NCBI GenBank assembly: GCA_910579395.1 | Contig: CAJTUC010000040.1 | Coordinates: forward strand, 1 to 31,638 | DNA: 31,638 bases | Reading direction: 5' to 3' | Source: an uncultured Lachnospiraceae bacterium | Lineage (GTDB): Bacteria; Bacillota; Clostridia; Lachnospirales; Lachnospiraceae | Part shown: positions 28,230 through 31,638 of the stretch, piece after piece | How the letters are laid out: every line of letters starts with the position of its first letter | How positions within the stretch are numbered: the stretch's first letter is position 1 | Program-made: the position numbers and the translations under genes | The notes under the pieces: model-generated | The model's database searches: none | What the model saw: only the letters and a program-made list of their open reading frames with translations | Told to the model about the DNA's origin: nothing

Positions 28230-29545
28230 TCTTTTAAGGGACTCCCTGTAATCATTTTCTCATACGGCATCAGCATACCCTCTGTTAACTTCGGCTGCAG
28301 CTTTTTCTTTGTTAAAGGCAATTTTAATAATAATCCTATCAACTTCACAGACAGGAGCATACCAATTTTTTTCTGTGGAAAATCATATAAATGATTCGCC
28401 CGGTAAAACCGATGATCCGCCTGCATCATGCCCTGCATCTCATAAACCAGATCGCGAAAAATCTTCTTTCCGCCGACACCATAAAAATTTTCATTCACCG
28501 TCATTCTATGCTTCAGCGCATAGGCAAGCTTATCCGCACAGGCTCCGGTCGTATCTGCCCCAATTCCTTCATTGGTCGCAATACCCGCCAGAAAATTGCC
28601 TCCCACCTGGCTTCTTGCTTCCAAAAGCATCTGTAAATTCTGCTCCTGTGAAAATTCACCGTCAATCAGATAGGCCGTCGGTTTTCCCGCCGTTACCGCG
28701 CGATGCCCATTGCAAAACTGCCTGTCGTCATACGTTTTGAACAAAGGTCCCATGGAATGGTCCTGTATGGAAAAAGCATAGACGATACTGTCCGCCCGCT
28801 GAATTTTCCGCAAAAGCTCATCAAAACCATCCTGATAAACACAGTTTCCGTCCACCGCACAATGAAAGCACCCCAGACATCCCCCCTGAAAATCAAAGTT
28901 CTGCAAATTCACAACATGACTCGCAAACGGCAGCGCTTTCCTGAAATCGACAATCATCCGACGCAGCCTGCTATTCTCTTTTTTGCAATCGGTAACGATC
29001 ATGACCTGATACTTCCGGTCTTTTTCCGAAAGCGGTGTCCTGTCCTGCTCTTTTTCAAAAGGAGAAGTTTCTTCCTGTATTATATGTTTGATATAGTTCC
29101 AATATGTAATGACCTCAAGCTGCCCTTTTTTCGTCAAAAGGTCTCCCATATCTGCAGAAAAACCGTGCAGTATCCGCATCCCCATATCCTTACAATTATC
29201 CTCGAAATAACGGTGTGCCGTAACATCATAGAAATGCTTGGAAGTCGTTATCTGCGTCATATACTTCCCGGAAACATTGATCTCCCATTCTTTCATCAGC
29301 TGAATGAAACGGTGCATCTGGGAAGGTGCGATAAAAGTATAGACCGGATAGGCAAATAAAATCATCTGTGCATTCCGTGCGCCCTCTTTTACAAGCCACA
29401 TATCCTGCTCCAGCGCCCCAATCTGCGCGCCCGCATGAATGACTTCAAATTCGTCCTTCGGAAACTTTCTCTGCAAAAACCGTATCGTCTGATAGGTAAC
29501 GCTGTTCTTTCCTTTCGGACTTCCGTTGATTACTAATATCTTCAT
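28226..29545 (-). CDS. Double flavodoxin-fold NAD(P)H oxidoreductase with four-Cys motif
   Basis: 439 residues from ATG 29545 (GGAGGG upstream). Two flavodoxin-like domains in one chain: the first (about 1-160) opens MKILVINGSPKGKNSVTYQ, the FMN-phosphate loop of the NADPH-dependent FMN reductase family; the second (about 178-380) begins YQVMIVTDCKKENSRLRR and has GGCLGCFHCAVDGNC, cysteines at 223, 226, 229 and 235. Such a CX2CX2CX5C pattern occurs in iron-sulfur flavoproteins and related reductases, so a cluster is possible. The first domain lacks that motif. C-terminal 60 residues are basic and partly hydrophobic (SVKLIGLLLKLPL), perhaps touching the membrane. Likely an electron-transfer enzyme of unknown substrate. 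Confidence 0.85.
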   Translation of the reverse strand: MKILVINGSPKGKNSVTYQTIRFLQRKFPKDEFEVIHAGAQIGALEQDMWLVKEGARNAQMILFAYPVYTFIAPSQMHRFIQLMKEWEINVSGKYMTQITTSKHFYDVTAHRYFEDNCKDMGMRILHGFSADMGDLLTKKGQLEVITYWNYIKHIIQEETSPFEKEQDRTPLSEKDRKYQVMIVTDCKKENSRLRRMIVDFRKALPFASHVVNLQNFDFQGGCLGCFHCAVDGNCVYQDGFDELLRKIQRADSIVYAFSIQDHSMGPLFKTYDDRQFCNGHRAVTAGKPTAYLIDGEFSQEQNLQMLLEARSQVGGNFLAGIATNEGIGADTTGACADKLAYALKHRMTVNENFYGVGGKKIFRDLVYEMQGMMQADHRFYRANHLYDFPQKKIGMLLSVKLIGLLLKLPLTKKKLQPKLTEGMLMPYEKMITGSPLKE

Positions 29546-29576
29546 AGTTCCCTCCATTATTCATTGTATTTTTCCG

Positions 29577-31139
29577 CTACTGAATAAGCACCTCATGTGT
29601 AACGAGATAATAACCATTCTGCAGTTCTTCAATCGACCAGTCAAGCCGGAAATCGGAAGCTTCCAGTTCCTCCAGCACTTTATCCATATATCCCTGCCTG
29701 TAACCGCCGTTCTGATAGGCGTTATATACATTATCGCAAAGTACTTTCCCGGTTATCACATTCTGGAAACTATATCTGCCCTTTCCGCCTTTCGATGCCT
29801 TTTCATAACAATCGTTATAATAATCTTCTAACGAAATCAGAGTATTTTCTGCAGTCAGCCCCAGTTCCTCAAGACTTCTTCTGGCATCCTCGCGGGGAAC
29901 ATCCTCTTCTTCATCGTCCGACACTTCCAGATTTCGGTATGCAGTTCCATTGCAAGGCGGAAGATTGACTGAAAGTTCCTGCCGCAGATGCGTTCCCGCA
30001 TAATCCCAATCCGACTTGTTAAAATAATCATAGCTGCCCTCTGCAGCATCATCCCATGTGGCATCCACATTATAATAGCCATCATCCAAACAAACGATAT
30101 TCCATGCGTGGCTTTCTCCCGCATAACCCGTACAATAATAACAGGGAATTTCCAGCGTCTGCAAAATATACTGAAACGCCCTCGCATATCCGGCACATAC
30201 CGTCTTTCCGTTCACCAGCGCACTGTATGCACTCTGGTTCATTGCGGCAGAATCCACATAATCAATCTGGGCGATCAACGTGTCATGCACATATTTCTCT
30301 TTTTCATAATCGCTTCCGAGTTCCTGCGCACCGTCAATAATCTCCTTTGCTTTCGCCTCAAACGTGTTCCTCGACTGCTCCAGGTTTTTGGCCGTAGAAT
30401 TGAATTTCAAATCGATTTCCACGCACTCTCCGTTGCTCTTATATCTGCTGGCATAGGCCGTCTCCATAAAAAACAGCTCCGGATGGTCATTATAGACCGC
30501 TGCAAATACGTCCCTGAGTGCGCTCGCCGGCACATTTTCTATCGGCGCAAACCGCTCATTCAATGCCATGGCATTTGCATAAATCTGACGGTAAAGATGC
30601 TGTCCCGTATCATCTAACATCGCATAATACGGATAAAACCAGATGTCAAAAGTGAGCCCGTCACCGGTCTCTCCGAAGCCGATTTCTTCCTGAATCTCTG
30701 CGGCTTCCTCATCGTCAATCTCACTGCTCTCTTCCTGAATGGGTTCATAACCGCTTCTTCCCACTACACTTGCCGGCGCTATAACGCCATAAGTGCCCGG
30801 GTCTGCATATAAATCCGTGCCCGGCTGTGTTTCTCCATCCTGTCCCGTATCCGATACCGGCCTGTTCATCGGCTGATTCTCATATCCAGACTGTCCGCTT
30901 CCTTCCGGTTCCTCCGTTAAAAGAGTATTCGTAACGGCTCCGTCCGCCGTACCACCATTGCTTTGTTCCGGATTTCTTCCAGGAACAGGACTCATGGGGT
31001 ATTCATCATTCTCATTCAGCTTTAGCGTTTCCGCAATCTGCTCCGACATTTCCGGCTTGACCGCACACAGAACAATGACTCCGCAGAATAAAATAAAGAA
31101 ACCAAGTATTCCATACAAAATTTTTTTTAGAATTCCCAT
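29577..31139 (-). CDS. Membrane-anchored transglutaminase-like cysteine peptidase
   Basis: 520 residues. One N-terminal membrane helix (about 7-27) puts the rest outside. A disordered acidic, Gly/Pro/Thr-rich linker (about 40-160) follows, then a helical part and the transglutaminase core with the triad Cys315 (GKTVCAGYA), His344 (ESHAWNIV) and Asp359 (YNVDATWDD). Bacterial members of this type are usually thiol peptidases or wall-associated amidases and not cross-linkers. The C-terminal 130 residues are unassigned. The ATG is 13 bases from AAAGG. It sits 28 nt after the CxxC gene and 31 nt before the flavodoxin gene. Confidence 0.88.
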   Translation of the reverse strand: MGILKKILYGILGFFILFCGVIVLCAVKPEMSEQIAETLKLNENDEYPMSPVPGRNPEQSNGGTADGAVTNTLLTEEPEGSGQSGYENQPMNRPVSDTGQDGETQPGTDLYADPGTYGVIAPASVVGRSGYEPIQEESSEIDDEEAAEIQEEIGFGETGDGLTFDIWFYPYYAMLDDTGQHLYRQIYANAMALNERFAPIENVPASALRDVFAAVYNDHPELFFMETAYASRYKSNGECVEIDLKFNSTAKNLEQSRNTFEAKAKEIIDGAQELGSDYEKEKYVHDTLIAQIDYVDSAAMNQSAYSALVNGKTVCAGYARAFQYILQTLEIPCYYCTGYAGESHAWNIVCLDDGYYNVDATWDDAAEGSYDYFNKSDWDYAGTHLRQELSVNLPPCNGTAYRNLEVSDDEEEDVPREDARRSLEELGLTAENTLISLEDYYNDCYEKASKGGKGRYSFQNVITGKVLCDNVYNAYQNGGYRQGYMDKVLEELEASDFRLDWSIEELQNGYYLVTHEVLIQ

Positions 31140-31167
31140 TGCCGTAACCGCGCCTTTCTTCTGTTTT

Positions 31168-31386
31168 TCAATATTCTTTCACAATATCTTTTATATCGTA
31201 TAGCTGCATAAAAGCATCCAGATCTTTTTCATTCCTGATGAGCATGACTTCCTCAAACTTTCCACTGCTGATATCCTTAAAACCTGCCACCTGTTCGCCC
31301 GTACAAATGCTGCATTTCAGGACCGGCTTGTAGTTTTTCTGATCGAACTGCCGAACGACCGGCTTTTTCCCAAATTTAAACTTCAT
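31168..31386 (-). CDS. Small CxxC-containing protein, unknown function
   Basis: 72 residues, MKFKFGKKPVVRQFDQKNYKP onward. A basic start is followed by one CSIC pair (about 25-28) in LKCSICTGEQVAGF and an acidic second half (EVMLIRNEKDLDAF). One CxxC alone could bind metal as a dimer or act in thiol exchange. No family recognised, though the style is that of a conserved short Clostridial protein. First gene of the five-gene operon; AGAGAAG lies just before the ATG. Confidence 0.7.
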   Translation of the reverse strand: MKFKFGKKPVVRQFDQKNYKPVLKCSICTGEQVAGFKDISSGKFEEVMLIRNEKDLDAFMQLYDIKDIVKEY

Positions 31387-31517
31387 CTTCTCTTTTCCAT
31401 GCTTTCCTGTTTCTAAATCTGCTTTTTATACTATTATATATCAGATGCGGTAAAATGCCCAGTAGAAAATGTTGCTGATTCTTTGGTGATTCTTTTGGGT
31501 AAGACATGAATAGACAT

Positions 31518-31550
31518 AAAAAAAGAAACGCTGTAAAACCAACGTTTCCT
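31518..31550 (-). terminator. Terminator of a minus-strand gene lying beyond the window
   Basis: On the minus strand GAAACG/CGTTTC (31525-31530, 31543-31548) is followed by TTTTTTT. It would end transcription coming from the right, which separates the operon beginning at 31386 from the next gene. Between 31387 and 31517 only an AT-rich promoter-like stretch with TATAAT is seen. Confidence 0.65.
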
Positions 31551-31611
31551 TTGAATTAACACGGGAGTTTGACACTTCCTTTTAAACCTCATAACACACA
31601 AATCTTGTATT

Positions 31612-31638
31612 TAAGCCTGCTTTGGGCTTATTTTTTTG
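31612..31638 (+). terminator. Possible terminator at the window edge
   Basis: TAAGCC/GGCTTA followed by TTTTTTT on the plus strand. The stem is short and no plus-strand gene ends nearby, so this is a weak call. Confidence 0.35.

Overview
The window looks like a core chromosomal segment of a low-to-mid GC, Gram-positive anaerobe, most likely a member of the Lachnospiraceae (Clostridia). This is inferred from gene content and style: class III fructose bisphosphatase, RlmD-type Fe-S methyltransferase, a PspA/SPFH pair, a eukaryote-type HisA standing alone, a two-OB-fold Ssb, strong AGGAGG-type ribosome sites and sigma-A promoters. No rRNA, tRNA, CRISPR array or intact prophage was seen. The only trace of a mobile element is a decayed DUF6431-type gene at the left edge.

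Layout. 1-730: transposon-like remnants and the rlmD terminator. 730-2166 (-): rlmD, with a 330-nt structured leader. 2495-2803 (-): small membrane protein with an acidic tail. 2928-8650 (-): likely operon of chemoreceptor, pspA, SPFH/zinc-ribbon protein and pcrA helicase. 8796-9668 (-): EamA-type exporter with a repeat-filled leader. 9975-10997 (+): orphan NitT/TauT/THI5-type binding lipoprotein. 11028-11687 (-): DUF1836 regulator. 11963-12573 (+): YerC/TrpR-like repressor, then a cold-shock protein with its own promoter. 12774-13547 (-): hisA-like gene. 13679-14275 (+): low-complexity lipoprotein. 14331-16292 (-): fbp. 16418-18127 (-): dapA-dapB, with an upstream 40-codon ORF and hairpin under a near-consensus promoter. 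18481-18969 (-): CobO-like ATPase. 19083-19718 (-): Ssb-like protein. 20167-22014 (+): typA/bipA. 22021-24055 (-): yigZ-mgtE. 24413-27109 (+): class A penicillin-binding protein. 27151-31386 (-): five-gene operon of a CxxC protein, membrane transglutaminase, double flavodoxin with a four-Cys motif, HAD hydrolase and a coiled-coil protein.

The most unusual part is between the genes. A family of structured repeats recurs at 9691-9823, 16334-16417, 19815-20040 and 24227-24374, with a reduced form at 14302-14334. Each full copy can fold as a three-way junction: a closing stem, a short hairpin with arms related to GACTTGC/GCAAGTC next to the linker CTACGA, and a longer arm closed by paired nine-mers such as AGAACTTCT/AGAAGTTCT. 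Read in the same sense, all four full copies lie just upstream of a gene: the exporter, fbp, ssb and the PBP. The ssb/typA copy is enclosed by a perfect 56-bp inverted repeat. A second, simpler family of paired hairpins precedes both rlmD and typA. Repeat sequence also forms part of gene ends (dapB tail, fbp stop codon).

Functionally the segment combines envelope upkeep (PBP, PspA/SPFH, transglutaminase, lipoproteins), DNA and RNA maintenance (PcrA, Ssb, RlmD, TypA, Csp), lysine/diaminopimelate synthesis (DapA, DapB), gluconeogenesis (Fbp) and magnesium uptake (MgtE).
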